This document shows, piece by piece, positions 42,364 through 51,167 of a stretch of 64,000 nucleotides of DNA (position 1 is the first letter of the stretch; each line of letters starts with the position of its first letter). A program made the position numbers and the translations under genes. The stretch spans positions 91,937 to 155,936 of the forward strand of contig VXOG01000028.1 of the NCBI GenBank assembly GCA_009840165.1, read 5' to 3'. The notes beneath the pieces were generated by a model, which saw only the letters and a program-made list of their open reading frames with translations, had not been told where the DNA came from and ran no database searches. The stretch comes from Chloroflexota bacterium. GTDB taxonomy: Bacteria > Chloroflexota > Dehalococcoidia > Lucifugimonadales > UBA3495.

Positions 42364-43020
42364 TCAACCGCCACTGCGAGCATTGGCGACGAATTGCCTG
42401 ATTTTTGCGCGGTCTTGTGCGCCGTCGGTTTCTACACCGCTGGAAACGTCCACGCCCCAGGGGTTCACTTGGGCCGCCGCGTCAGCCACGTTCTCCGGAG
42501 TCAGCCCGCCCGCCAGCAGGAACTGTCGCCCGCTCTCGGCCAACTTCGCGGCAATACTCCAGTCAAAAGACTGCCCTGTACCCCCGTGCAACCCGGACAC
42601 CTGGCTATCCAGCGTAATGGCGCAGCCGGCGGCGGCGTAGGCATCGATCAACTCAACCATCCCGGCAATGTCGGCGTCATCCGCGACATGCAAGACCTTG
42701 ATAACGCCGGCGTGTTGCCGCACGCGCCGGCAGTCGTCTGGCGATTCGTCGCCGCACAACTGCACACAGTCCAGGCCGGCGGCAGCGATAGTATCCAGCA
42801 CTTCCTCCACTGGCTGATCGCCAAACAGCCCAACGGAGCGGGGGGCGTCCGGCCCAAGTTCGCCCAGCGCGTCGGTGATTACTCGGGCCGCTGCCGGTTC
42901 GATACATCTCCGCCGTCCGGGGACGAATACCATGCCTATGTAGTCTGCCCCGGCTTCTGCGGCCACCAGGGCGTCTTCCAGCCGGCGCACGCCACAGATT
43001 TTTACCGTCGATACCGGCAT
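42364..43020 (-). CDS. trpF: Phosphoribosylanthranilate isomerase
   Basis: A 218-residue TIM barrel that performs the Amadori rearrangement of tryptophan synthesis. The catalytic cysteine is in VKICGVRRLEDALVAAEAGADYIGMVF; SVGLFGDQPVEEV, VQLCGDES, FLLAGGLTPENV and GVDVSSGVET with the phosphate-binding residues follow. Length is typical. It begins five bases after trpC and is followed by trpB within about 20 bases, so it is clearly part of the trp operon. Confidence 0.95.
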   Translation of the reverse strand: MPVSTVKICGVRRLEDALVAAEAGADYIGMVFVPGRRRCIEPAAARVITDALGELGPDAPRSVGLFGDQPVEEVLDTIAAAGLDCVQLCGDESPDDCRRVRQHAGVIKVLHVADDADIAGMVELIDAYAAAGCAITLDSQVSGLHGGTGQSFDWSIAAKLAESGRQFLLAGGLTPENVADAAAQVNPWGVDVSSGVETDGAQDRAKIRQFVANARSGG

Positions 43021-43025
43021 CAGCG

Positions 43026-43832
43026 TCAGCGGACGGATAGCACGGGAGCGCCGGTCAACGAACGCACTTTGGCGGCGGTATCGTCGGCGGTTACTAGCGC
43101 CTCGCCGACCAGCACCGCGTTGACCCCGTAGGGTTGCAGCCGCAGCAGGTCGTTGGGCGTGCTGATTCCGCTCTCGCTCACGATGACCCTGTCTGTCGGA
43201 ATTAGCGGGGCGAGTGACTCGGTGGTCGCCAGGTCGGTAACAAAGGTGTGCAGGTCCCGGTTATTGATGCCTATGACTTCGGCGCCTGCGCCAACCGCCG
43301 TAGCAATCTCATCGGCGTCATGGGTTTCCACCAACGGCGTCATACCCAGCGCCCGGCCCACGTCGATCAACTCGGACAACTGCGTTGGAGAAAGGATATC
43401 GACAATCAGCAGGTAGGTGTCTGCCCCAATGGCCCTTGCCTCATAAACCTGGTACGGGTCGAACAAAAAGTCCTTCCGGAGCACCGGCACACTGCCAGAC
43501 GCTCCACTTTCCTTGACCGCCGTAAGGTGCCCCGGCTCGCCCAGGAAATGCCCGTCGGTAATGACGGAAACCGCCGAGGCCCCGTTCTGGACGTAGGTAC
43601 CAGCCAGCTCAGTGGGCTGGAAGTCTTCCCGGAGGAGGCCCTTGGATGGAGAGGCTTTCTTCACTTCCGCAATCAGGCTAATCCCTTCCGCGCGCAGCGC
43701 GCCAGCGAAATCCAGCGCGGCCGGCCTGCTGGCAATCCGTTCCTGCAAGGTGCTCAAGGGAGTAGCGGACATCGCAGCCGCAAGTTCTTCGCGCTTCTTG
43801 GCAACGATTCGGTTAAGGATGCTTGCCGGCAT
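43026..43832 (-). CDS. trpC: Indole-3-glycerol phosphate synthase
   Basis: A 268-residue TIM barrel that closes the indole ring. ILNRIVAKKREELA is the N-terminal signature; LIAEVKKASPSKGLLREDF holds the catalytic lysine, VLRKDFLFDPYQVYEARAIGAD the second lysine, then VIGINNRDLHTF and VSESGISTPNDL. All catalytic residues of the family appear to be present. It starts one base after the trpD stop and ends five bases before trpF. Confidence 0.96.
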   Translation of the reverse strand: MPASILNRIVAKKREELAAAMSATPLSTLQERIASRPAALDFAGALRAEGISLIAEVKKASPSKGLLREDFQPTELAGTYVQNGASAVSVITDGHFLGEPGHLTAVKESGASGSVPVLRKDFLFDPYQVYEARAIGADTYLLIVDILSPTQLSELIDVGRALGMTPLVETHDADEIATAVGAGAEVIGINNRDLHTFVTDLATTESLAPLIPTDRVIVSESGISTPNDLLRLQPYGVNAVLVGEALVTADDTAAKVRSLTGAPVLSVR

Positions 43833-43833
43833 T

Positions 43834-44853
43834 CTATTCTGTCCTCAACTGTTGTGTCAGCGAGATCATGGCGTCCAGTTTTTCGGTGGCCTTGCCGTCG
43901 GCGATTGACGCTCTGGCCAGCTCGATGCCTTCCGAAAGCGTGCCGGCCATATCACCCGCGACCAGCGCCGCGGCACTGTTCAGAACCACCGCGTCGCTGA
44001 TCGGCCCGGCAACGCCGGCCAGAACGCTGCGCATGGTAGCAGCGTTGGTAGCCGGGTCGCCGCCGCGCAGGTCGTCAGGCGTAGCGGCAGACAAACCCAA
44101 GCGGCCGGGCTGCACCACGTAGGGCCGGATGGTGCCGTCCAGCACCTCCCAGCCGTTGGTGTCGCTGCCTAAGGAAATCTCATCCATACCGTCATCGCTA
44201 TGCACGATGATGGCGTGGTGCGTACCGAACAACCGCAAAGCCTCGGCCATCTTTTCCCCGACCTCGGGGTAACCTACGCCGATCAACTGGCAAGACACGC
44301 CGGCCGGGTTGGTGATGGGCCCCAAAACGTTGAACACGGTGCGTATCCCGATTTCGCGGCGCACGGGCGCGGCGTAGCGCATGGCAGGGTGATAGGCAGG
44401 AGCGAACATGAACCCGATGCCGATTTCGCGCAGGCATCGCTCCACCCCTTCCGGCGGCAGTTCGATCTGGATGCCCAAGGCTTCCAGCACGTCGGCGCTG
44501 CCGCAATCCCCGGACGCGGCCCGGTTGCCGTGCTTGGCGACGGTCAGGCCGGCCCCGGCCACCACGAATGCCGCGGCGGTCGAGATATTGAACGTACCCT
44601 TGCGGTCCCCGCCGGTTCCGCAAGTGTCAATAGCGGTTCCGCCAGGATCTACCCGAAGGGATTTTTCCCGCATCACCGTGGCGAATCCGGCGATTTCCTC
44701 GGGAGTTTCGCCCTTGAGCGCCAGCGCAGTCAGATAGGATCCCAACTGAGCCGGCGTAGCTTCGCCCTCCATGACTTCGCGCATCACCTCGATGGCATCG
44801 TTCATGGACAGGGATTCGCCGGCCACCGCCGCGGATATGGCTTCACGAATCAT
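43834..44853 (-). CDS. trpD: Anthranilate phosphoribosyltransferase
   Basis: A 339-residue enzyme that joins anthranilate to PRPP. DTCGTGGDRKGTFNISTAAAFVVAGAG holds the PRPP-binding KGTFNIS, followed by KHGNRAASGDCGSADVLEALG and FAPAYHPAMRYAAPVRREIGIRTVFNVLGPITNP, all diagnostic. The ORF track starts 15 codons earlier at GTG, but a promoter -10 (TATATT) lies in those codons, and the family N-terminus (MIREAISAAVAG) begins at this ATG. Start of trpDCFB; trpE and trpG are elsewhere. Confidence 0.95.
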   Translation of the reverse strand: MIREAISAAVAGESLSMNDAIEVMREVMEGEATPAQLGSYLTALALKGETPEEIAGFATVMREKSLRVDPGGTAIDTCGTGGDRKGTFNISTAAAFVVAGAGLTVAKHGNRAASGDCGSADVLEALGIQIELPPEGVERCLREIGIGFMFAPAYHPAMRYAAPVRREIGIRTVFNVLGPITNPAGVSCQLIGVGYPEVGEKMAEALRLFGTHHAIIVHSDDGMDEISLGSDTNGWEVLDGTIRPYVVQPGRLGLSAATPDDLRGGDPATNAATMRSVLAGVAGPISDAVVLNSAAALVAGDMAGTLSEGIELARASIADGKATEKLDAMISLTQQLRTE

Positions 44854-44885
44854 CTGGCACCGCGATTCGGTTAGAATTGTCGGCA

Positions 44886-44915
44886 AATATAATAGCACGC
44901 CTGCTGATGCTTCAA
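44886..44915 (-). promoter_or_regulatory. Candidate promoter of the trpDCFB operon
   Basis: Minus strand TTGAAG and TATATT, 18-base spacer. The predicted transcript begins about 25 bases before the trpD ATG, leaving no room for a tryptophan leader peptide. Confidence 0.5.
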
Positions 44916-44937
44916 TCGACTTTCCGGTGCCACCGCT

Positions 44938-45004
44938 GTCACTCTCGCACCACCACCGTCACTCCCGCACCACCACCGTCATTCCCGCGAACGCGGGAAT
45001 CCAG
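44938..45004 (+). repeat. 20-bp tandem repeat ending in a REP-like hairpin (family B copy 4)
   Basis: Units of 20 bases, GTCACTCTCGCACCACCACC then GTCACTCCCGCACCACCACC, lead into GTCATTCCCGCG-AA-CGCGGGAATCCAG. The tandem units look like half of the REP element copied and diverged. It lies between the divergent trpD and amidohydrolase genes. Confidence 0.75.
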
Positions 45005-45021
45005 CAACGAGGTAACTACCC

Positions 45022-45822
45022 ATGCGCGTTGACGTTCACACCCATGTTTGGCCCGACCGCATTGCCGATGCCGTCGCCGAAAATATGGAAGCCGACCTGG
45101 GTTTCACCCCCATCGCGGCCAACACGGTGGCCGGCATCAAGGCGCACATGGCGGCGTCCGGTGTTGACAAGTCCATCGTACTGGGTGTGGCGGCGCGGCC
45201 GGATCAGGTAAGGCGCGCCAATGATTGGCTGATTTCCATAACCGACGATAACCTGGTTCCTTTCGGCGCCGTTCACCCCGACCTGGCCGACAAGGCCGGA
45301 GAAATCCGCTATTTGCGCGAGAACGGCGTCAAGGGCATTAAGATGCACCCGGTAATCAACGGTTTCTATCCCGACGATCCGCAGTGGTTCCCGGTGTACG
45401 AGGAACTTGGCGATGATATGACCCTCGCGATCCACGCCGGCCGGCTGCCCCATCAAGGAGCGGACGCGCCGCTGTACGCCGCACCGGAGCGCATCGCCAA
45501 CATCGTCCAGCGGTTTCCGAAACTCAAGGTGATCGCCCTGCACCTGGGCGGGTTCTACATGCTGGACGAAGCGGAGCGCGCGCTGATGGGACACGAAAAC
45601 GTGCTGGTGGACACCACCTGGCCGCCGTCCATCAGGGAACTCACCGCCGAAACCCTGACGGCCATCATCGGCAAGCACGGGGCGCACAAAGTTTGCTTCG
45701 GCACCGACTACCCGCTGGTGGACATGGGCAGCGAGTCCGATTACCTCGCGTCGCTGCCCCTCACTTCAGGCCAGGTGGAGGGCATCCTGGGAGAAAACGC
45801 CCGGCGATTTGTCGGGCTCTAG
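45022..45822 (+). CDS. Amidohydrolase 2 (ACMSD-like) family protein
   Basis: A 266-residue metal-dependent TIM barrel. Metal ligands: VDVHTHVW (His6, His8), LAIHAGRLPHQG, VIALHLGGFYML and the aspartate in VCFGTDYPLVDMG. This order matches the amidohydrolase_2 group of decarboxylases and lactonases. KGIKMHPVINGFYP holds the lysine-histidine pair seen in the group. Substrate unknown. Its stop overlaps the end of the convergent oligopeptidase gene by four bases. Confidence 0.88.
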   Translation: MRVDVHTHVWPDRIADAVAENMEADLGFTPIAANTVAGIKAHMAASGVDKSIVLGVAARPDQVRRANDWLISITDDNLVPFGAVHPDLADKAGEIRYLRENGVKGIKMHPVINGFYPDDPQWFPVYEELGDDMTLAIHAGRLPHQGADAPLYAAPERIANIVQRFPKLKVIALHLGGFYMLDEAERALMGHENVLVDTTWPPSIRELTAETLTAIIGKHGAHKVCFGTDYPLVDMGSESDYLASLPLTSGQVEGILGENARRFVGL

Positions 45823-47885
45823 TCCACCATCCCGCAGGCGTTCAGCACAAAGGCGTATTCCTCAGCCACTTCCTTGATGCGCTCAAACCGCCCGGAGGCT
45901 CCCGCATGGCCGGAATCCATGTGGATTTTCAGCAGCAGCGGGTTGTTATCCGTGCGCGTCGCCCGCAGCTTGGCGACCCACTTGGCCGGCTCCCAGTAGG
46001 TAACCCGTGGGTCGCTGATCCCCCCCGTCACCAGCATGGGCGGATACCGCTGCTCGCGCACGTTGTCGTAGGGCGAGTAAGTGCGGATGTACCGATAATA
46101 TCCCTCATCGTTGGGGTTGCCCCACTCGTTGTACTCCATGGTGGTCAGGGGCAGCGTGTCGTCCAGCATCGTGTTGAGCACGTCCACAAAGGGCACGTGA
46201 GCCACCACGCAGCCGAACAGGTCGGGACGCTCGTTGACCACCGCGCCCATCAGCATCCCGCCCGCGCTCCCGCCGGCGGCGGCGATGCGTCCCGCCGACG
46301 TGTAGCCCTCTGCAATCAGGTAGTCCGCGCAGTCGATGAAGTCGTTGAACGTGTTCCGCTTGTTCAGCAGCTTTCCGTTCTCATACCAGTCCCAGCCCAT
46401 TTCCATTCCGCCCCGGATGTGGGCAATGGCGAAGATAAACCCCCGATCCACCAGGCTGAGGGCCGAAATGCTGAAACTCGCCTCCATGTTCAACCCGTAG
46501 CTCCCGTATCCGTAAAGATACAGCGGCGCGCTGCCGTCAACGGGCGTACCCTTCCGCATCAGCACGCTGATGGGAACCGCAGTGCCATCCCGGGCCAATG
46601 CCCAGATGCGCCGGGTTTCGTATTCGTCGCCGTCGTAGCCGGACGGTATCTCCTGCTGCTTCCGCAGCACCCGCTCCTGCGTTTCCATGTCGTAGTCGTA
46701 CACCGACGCCGGGGTCTTCATGGAGGTGTACCCAAAACGCAGGGAGGCGGTATCGAATTCACGTCCGCTGCGCGGCGATATGGCGAAGTCTTCTTCCTCT
46801 ATGCCGGAAATGTAGTGGCTATCCCCGTTGTCCAGGCGGAGGATCATCACCTGTGGCAACCCATCCTTCCGGCAGCCAACCACCAGGTGATCCCGGTAGG
46901 CATCAACGCCCCGTATCGGTCTGCCCGGTTCGTGAGCCATGAACTCCGTCCAATGCTCCCAACCCGGCGCAGTGATGTCCGTTGTGGACAGCATGAAATC
47001 GCGAGCCCCATCTCCGTTATGCCGGATGAAAAAACGGTCGCCGTGATCCACAACGTCGTACTCAAAATCGCTCGCCCTGGGCTCAATCAGCGTGAGTTCG
47101 GCATCCGGGTCGTTGGCGTCCAGGAAACGCCATTCGGACATATTGTTGCCGCCCGCCACCACGTAGATGAACCGTCCGCTGTTCGACTTGCCGCAACCGA
47201 CGAAAAAGCGCGGATCATCTTCGTGATAGACCACCGGGTCGTTACCCGGATCTTCCCCCAGCGTGTGCCGGTGGATGCTCACCGGCCTGTGGTGCTCGTC
47301 CAGCACGGAGTAATAAAAGGTGCGGCTGTCATTGGCCCATTCCAGGCTGTAGTAGGTGTTGGGTATAGTATCGGGCAGCGTCTCGCCGGTAGCCAGATCC
47401 ACGACCCTGATGGTGTACTGCTCCGACCCATCGAAATCAGCGCCATAAGCCACCAGCTGATGATCAGGGCTGTTCTCGAACACGCCAACTCGCGTGTAGT
47501 CGTGGCCTTCGGCAAGGGCGTTCACGTCCAGCAGAATTTCCTCCCTGCCCTCTTCGCTCCCGTATTTCCGGCAGTAAATCGGATACTGGCCGCCCTCTTC
47601 GTAGCGGACGTAGTAATAGTAATCGCCGTCTTTCTCCGGCACCGTGTTGTCGTCCTCCTTGATGCGGCCCCGAATCTCATCGTAGATGGTGGCTTGCAGC
47701 GATTGCAGCGGCTCCAAAAAGGCTTCGGTAAAGGCGTTCTCGGCCCGCAAGTGTTCCATGGTGGCCGGATCGTCCTGCTCGCGGAGCCAGTGCCAGGGAT
47801 CTGCCCAGGAATCCCCATGGACTTCCACCAAGTGCGAACGACGGGGGGCTGAGGGTTCAGCCGGTGGCTGGTCAGGCGTCTGCAT
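45819..47885 (-). CDS. Oligopeptidase B (S9 prolyl oligopeptidase family)
   Basis: A 688-residue serine peptidase with an N-terminal beta-propeller (residues to about 400) and a C-terminal alpha/beta hydrolase domain. The catalytic serine is in AAAGGSAGGMLMGA, the aspartate in TGGISDPRVTYWEPAKW and the histidine in MDSGHAGASGRFE. YLYGYGSYGLNMEASFS is a further S9A signature. It cuts short peptides after basic residues. ATG was chosen because AGGAGA lies six bases upstream and overlaps the end of the SRPBCC gene; the ORF track's 32 extra codons read through that gene in another frame. Confidence 0.92.
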   Translation of the reverse strand: MQTPDQPPAEPSAPRRSHLVEVHGDSWADPWHWLREQDDPATMEHLRAENAFTEAFLEPLQSLQATIYDEIRGRIKEDDNTVPEKDGDYYYYVRYEEGGQYPIYCRKYGSEEGREEILLDVNALAEGHDYTRVGVFENSPDHQLVAYGADFDGSEQYTIRVVDLATGETLPDTIPNTYYSLEWANDSRTFYYSVLDEHHRPVSIHRHTLGEDPGNDPVVYHEDDPRFFVGCGKSNSGRFIYVVAGGNNMSEWRFLDANDPDAELTLIEPRASDFEYDVVDHGDRFFIRHNGDGARDFMLSTTDITAPGWEHWTEFMAHEPGRPIRGVDAYRDHLVVGCRKDGLPQVMILRLDNGDSHYISGIEEEDFAISPRSGREFDTASLRFGYTSMKTPASVYDYDMETQERVLRKQQEIPSGYDGDEYETRRIWALARDGTAVPISVLMRKGTPVDGSAPLYLYGYGSYGLNMEASFSISALSLVDRGFIFAIAHIRGGMEMGWDWYENGKLLNKRNTFNDFIDCADYLIAEGYTSAGRIAAAGGSAGGMLMGAVVNERPDLFGCVVAHVPFVDVLNTMLDDTLPLTTMEYNEWGNPNDEGYYRYIRTYSPYDNVREQRYPPMLVTGGISDPRVTYWEPAKWVAKLRATRTDNNPLLLKIHMDSGHAGASGRFERIKEVAEEYAFVLNACGMVD

Positions 47886-48393
47886 TACTATCTCCTGAAT
47901 GTGGATCCGCATCGGGTTGGTCTTCGGCAACCGGCTCGGCGCGCACCGATTCCGCCGCCGAAACGATAGCAGCCAGCTCATCTTCCAGATAGCGTCCGCA
48001 AGCGCCCGGTCTCATTTTGGCGACCAGGCTGCCTAGCCATCCGCCATATTCGGCGCGTATCGAGATGAAAGCCAAGCCGAAGTCCTCGTTGGTGTATCCC
48101 GGGTCAAGCTCGTCGCACATTCTGATCCGGTAAGAATACTCTGCCCAAAAACCAGGGCCGATGGTGCGATGGGAAAGGCTGCTGGGTTTCTGCACAGACG
48201 TGATTATGCTGGTGAACCTGTCACGTCCGATGTGCAGCAAAATTCGGTGCCCCGGCATAGGTTCCTTTCCGTCCGGTAAATCCGACCTCCGGTAGCGGCT
48301 GCTGTGTATGGTGCGACTGGGAAAATCGGCGACTGCCTCCCACGCTTCGTCCGGCTGGCAGGGCAATATCTTGGTGATTTCAAATACGGGCAT
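47872..48393 (-). CDS. SRPBCC/polyketide cyclase-like protein
   Basis: A 173-residue START/Bet-v1-like protein. PVFEITKILPCQPDEAWEAVADFPSR is the typical N-terminal strand-helix of SRPBCC proteins, followed by a central beta-rich part (GHRILLHIGRDRFTSIITSV; WAEYSYRIRMCDE) and a long C-terminal helix ending in an acidic tail. It probably binds a hydrophobic ligand. The start is the ATG following GGAAAG; the ORF track's 52 extra codons overlap the CoA-transferase leader. Its end overlaps the oligopeptidase start by 14 bases. Confidence 0.7.
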   Translation of the reverse strand: MPVFEITKILPCQPDEAWEAVADFPSRTIHSSRYRRSDLPDGKEPMPGHRILLHIGRDRFTSIITSVQKPSSLSHRTIGPGFWAEYSYRIRMCDELDPGYTNEDFGLAFISIRAEYGGWLGSLVAKMRPGACGRYLEDELAAIVSAAESVRAEPVAEDQPDADPHSGDSNADA

Positions 48394-48505
48394 GCGACTT
48401 TCCAAACTCTGCCACCCACTGGGCAGCCAATTTGACCCCAACGACGTTTTATGCAATTGTAGCGCAGGCCCCTTTTCCGGCGGATGCTGTAGCAGGAACA
48501 GAACT

Positions 48506-49762
48506 ATGCCAAACGGAGCTCTGACCGGTCTTAAAGTCCTTGACTTCACCCACTACGTCGCCGGGCCTTATTGCACCAAACTTTTGGCTGACTACGGAGC
48601 GGACTTGATCAAGGTAGAGGCGCCCTCCGGCGATGGAGCGCGGCAAATTGGCCCGTTCCCCGATGATGTGCCGCACCTGGAGAAAAGCGGGCTTTTCCTG
48701 CACCTGAACACCAACAAGCGCGGCGTTGTCATCAACCTGAAGCGGGATGAAGCGGCTGACCTAGTTTGTAGCCTGGCATCTTGGGCGGACGTGGTCGTCG
48801 AAAATTTCAGACCCGGCGTCGCAACGCGGCTTGGCGTCGGGTACGAGCAGCTATCAGCCATCAATCCCCGGCTTATCTACACCAGCATTTCCAATTTCGG
48901 GCAGACCGGCCCCTATCGAGATTACAAAGGCTCCGAGATAGTTTTCTACGGAATGGGCGGCGAGATGCACTCAACTGGACTCGCCGACCGGGAACCCCTC
49001 AAACTCGGCGGCAACGTCGGACTCTACCAGGCTGGAGCGGTGGCGGCCGTGGCCACAATGGGCGCCATTCTGGCCGGTTCTTTCGCCCCGGATGGTGCCG
49101 ATGCGCCAGGCCAGCACATCGACGTATCCATCCTCGAGACTCAACTCGGCTCCGTGGACCGTCGGCAGAGCGCCCTCCTGGCCCACCAGTACACCGGCGA
49201 ATTGAGCCATCGACCGGCATCCGGCGGTTCCGGCGGCTATCCCAACGCCGTGTACCCGACCGCAGACGGTTATTTGCAGATCAACGGCAGTAGGATGTAT
49301 TGGCCGCGCACTGTCGCCATGCTCGGCAACCCGCCGGAACTGAACACGGAACGCTGGCGAGACCCGGCATCCCAGGGCGACCCGGACATGCAGATCGAGT
49401 TTGAATCGGCGCATTTTTTGCCCTGGCTGCTGGAACGCACCAACGCCGAGGCGTGGCAAGCCGCCCAGACCCACCACGTACTCTCCGGCCCGATTAACAC
49501 CATGGCCGACCTGGATGTTGACCCATCGTTCAATGCTCGGGACGTTTTTGCCAAGGCCGACCATCCCGCCGCCGGCCCGCTGCGTTACCCCGGCCGGCCG
49601 TTCATTATGAACCAGTCACCCTGGCAACTCCGACACACGGCTCCGTTGCTGGGCCAGCACACGCAGGAAGTGCTAATCGAATTGGGCTACTCCAAATCCC
49701 ACATCAGCGCTCTGGCAAAAGCCGGCACAATCCTTACCAATGCGCCATGTAGGGGCGAATAA
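48506..49762 (+). CDS. CaiB/BaiF (class III) CoA-transferase, copy 1
   Basis: A 418-residue class III CoA-transferase, which moves CoA between carboxylic acids in the cytoplasm. GLKVLDFTHYVAGPYCTKLLADYGADLIKVEAPSGDGAR is the family N-terminus; GVVINLKRDEAADLV, ISNFGQTGPYRDYKG and the active-site region HIDVSILETQ follow (Glu at the usual acidic position). ATG with AGGAA upstream was chosen; the ORF track's 66 extra codons lie over the divergent SRPBCC gene. The last four residues and the stop are read from a palindromic repeat, so the native C-terminus has been altered. Confidence 0.9.
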   Translation: MPNGALTGLKVLDFTHYVAGPYCTKLLADYGADLIKVEAPSGDGARQIGPFPDDVPHLEKSGLFLHLNTNKRGVVINLKRDEAADLVCSLASWADVVVENFRPGVATRLGVGYEQLSAINPRLIYTSISNFGQTGPYRDYKGSEIVFYGMGGEMHSTGLADREPLKLGGNVGLYQAGAVAAVATMGAILAGSFAPDGADAPGQHIDVSILETQLGSVDRRQSALLAHQYTGELSHRPASGGSGGYPNAVYPTADGYLQINGSRMYWPRTVAMLGNPPELNTERWRDPASQGDPDMQIEFESAHFLPWLLERTNAEAWQAAQTHHVLSGPINTMADLDVDPSFNARDVFAKADHPAAGPLRYPGRPFIMNQSPWQLRHTAPLLGQHTQEVLIELGYSKSHISALAKAGTILTNAPCRGE

Positions 49763-49776
49763 TTATTCGCCCCTAC
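49749..49776. repeat. Perfect 28-bp palindrome, family A copy 5, overlapping a coding end
   Basis: Half-site GTAGGGGCGAATAA plus its complement. The first half supplies the last codons and the TAA of the upstream CoA-transferase; the second half is 18 bases before the next CoA-transferase ATG. Confidence 0.85.
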
Positions 49777-49794
49777 GCTAGGATAGGAACTATC

Positions 49795-51093
49795 ATGCCA
49801 CGCCTGCCATTAGAGGGCCTGCGCGTCCTGGAGATCACCGTAGTTTGGGCCGGCCCTTACTGTGGTTCCTTTCTCGCTGACTTGGGCGCGGAGGTAATTC
49901 GCGTCGAGTCCACCAAGACATTCATTCCCTTGACGCGCGGGGCCGCGCCGCATCCTTCCCAGGACGTCATCGACAACCTTCCTCTGTACTCCGGCGGCGT
50001 TCCGGACCGCATTCCCGGCGAGCGTCCCTTCAATCGCTCACCCATGTTCAACTCCCATGCTCGGAACAAGCTCAGCATGACGGTCAACCTGCTGGATCCC
50101 GGAGGACGGGAGATTTTCGACCGCCTGGTCGCCATCAGCGACGTCCTGGTGGAAAACAACCCCACCGAAACCATGGAAAAGCTGGGCATTTCCTACGAAT
50201 CGCTGAAGGCCGTCAAGGACGACATCATCATGCTGCGGATGCCGGCCTACGGAAGCACCGGGCCTTATCGGGATTTCCGTGCCCACGGCGTCCATATTGA
50301 GGGTGTCGTCGGCCACACCATGCTCCGCGGCTACGAGGATACCGACCCTTCGTACAACACGACGGTTCTAATGTCCGACGCGGCTGCCGGCGCCCAGGGC
50401 GCTTTCGCGGTGCTGGCCGCGCTGCATCACCGGAAACGAACCGGCGAGGGCCAGTTGGTGGAATTGGGTCAAGCGGAGAACGTATTTCCGTATATGGGTG
50501 AATACTACCTGGACTATCTGATGAACGGGCGGACGCATAGCCCCACGGGTAACCGCCACCCGTCGGCGCTGCAAAACTGTTACCCGTGCGCCGGAGAAAA
50601 TCGATGGGTAGTCATCACCGTTTATGACAATAGCCAATGGCGTGCGCTGTGCGAAATCATCGGCGCGCCGGATTTGGCGTCTGATACTGAGTTGTCAGAT
50701 CATGCAGCCCGGCGCACCCGCCAGGACGAAATCGATCACCGCATCGCTTCCTGGACACTCACGCAAACCCCCGATTCTGCCATGCATACGCTGCAACAAC
50801 GCGGCATCCCTGCCGGCGCGGTGATGAACCAGGCCGATGCTTTCGCGGATTCACATATCCAGAACCGACAATTCTTCCGCGAAGCTTACCAGGAAGACTG
50901 CGGCACTCACCTCTACCCCGGCCCGCTGTACAAGATGTCCGCAACCCCTCTGGGCATAAGGCGCGGACCCTTTATGTTCGGCCAGGATAACGAGTACGTG
51001 TATCGTGAACTGCTGGGTTACAGCGCTGAGGAATGCGCCGCATTTGAAGCGGCCGGCCATATCGGCGCCGATTACGCAGAGGGAGTGGGCTGA
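49795..51093 (+). CDS. CaiB/BaiF CoA-transferase, copy 2
   Basis: A 432-residue class III CoA-transferase. PLEGLRVLEITVVWAGPYCGSFLADLGAEVIRVES is the N-terminal signature, then KLSMTVNLLDPGGREIF, MPAYGSTGPYRDF and QLVELGQAENVFPYMGEY, where Glu stands in the acidic active-site position. TGNRHPSALQNCYPCAGENRWVVITV and AGAVMNQADAFADSHIQNRQFF complete the domain. It is only moderately similar to the other two copies in the cluster, so they are probably not recent duplicates and differ in substrate. AGGA lies upstream of the ATG. Confidence 0.92.
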   Translation: MPRLPLEGLRVLEITVVWAGPYCGSFLADLGAEVIRVESTKTFIPLTRGAAPHPSQDVIDNLPLYSGGVPDRIPGERPFNRSPMFNSHARNKLSMTVNLLDPGGREIFDRLVAISDVLVENNPTETMEKLGISYESLKAVKDDIIMLRMPAYGSTGPYRDFRAHGVHIEGVVGHTMLRGYEDTDPSYNTTVLMSDAAAGAQGAFAVLAALHHRKRTGEGQLVELGQAENVFPYMGEYYLDYLMNGRTHSPTGNRHPSALQNCYPCAGENRWVVITVYDNSQWRALCEIIGAPDLASDTELSDHAARRTRQDEIDHRIASWTLTQTPDSAMHTLQQRGIPAGAVMNQADAFADSHIQNRQFFREAYQEDCGTHLYPGPLYKMSATPLGIRRGPFMFGQDNEYVYRELLGYSAEECAAFEAAGHIGADYAEGVG

Positions 51094-51167
51094 GTCCTGT
51101 CCTCTACAAACGTCGGCTGCGGTGTTACGATAGGGCTGCACAAACACCCTTGAGCGAGGTAACACCT

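Noticed and set aside
41518-43131. Plus-strand ORFs opposite trpB, trpF and trpC
   Set aside because: They are shadows of the trp operon; the minus-strand proteins have full catalytic motifs.
44938-45004. Possible CRISPR array
   Set aside because: The repeated units are directly adjacent without spacers and end in a REP hairpin; no cas gene is in the window.
45693-47852. A 719-codon plus-strand ORF
   Set aside because: It mirrors oligopeptidase B on the opposite strand and has no family signature.
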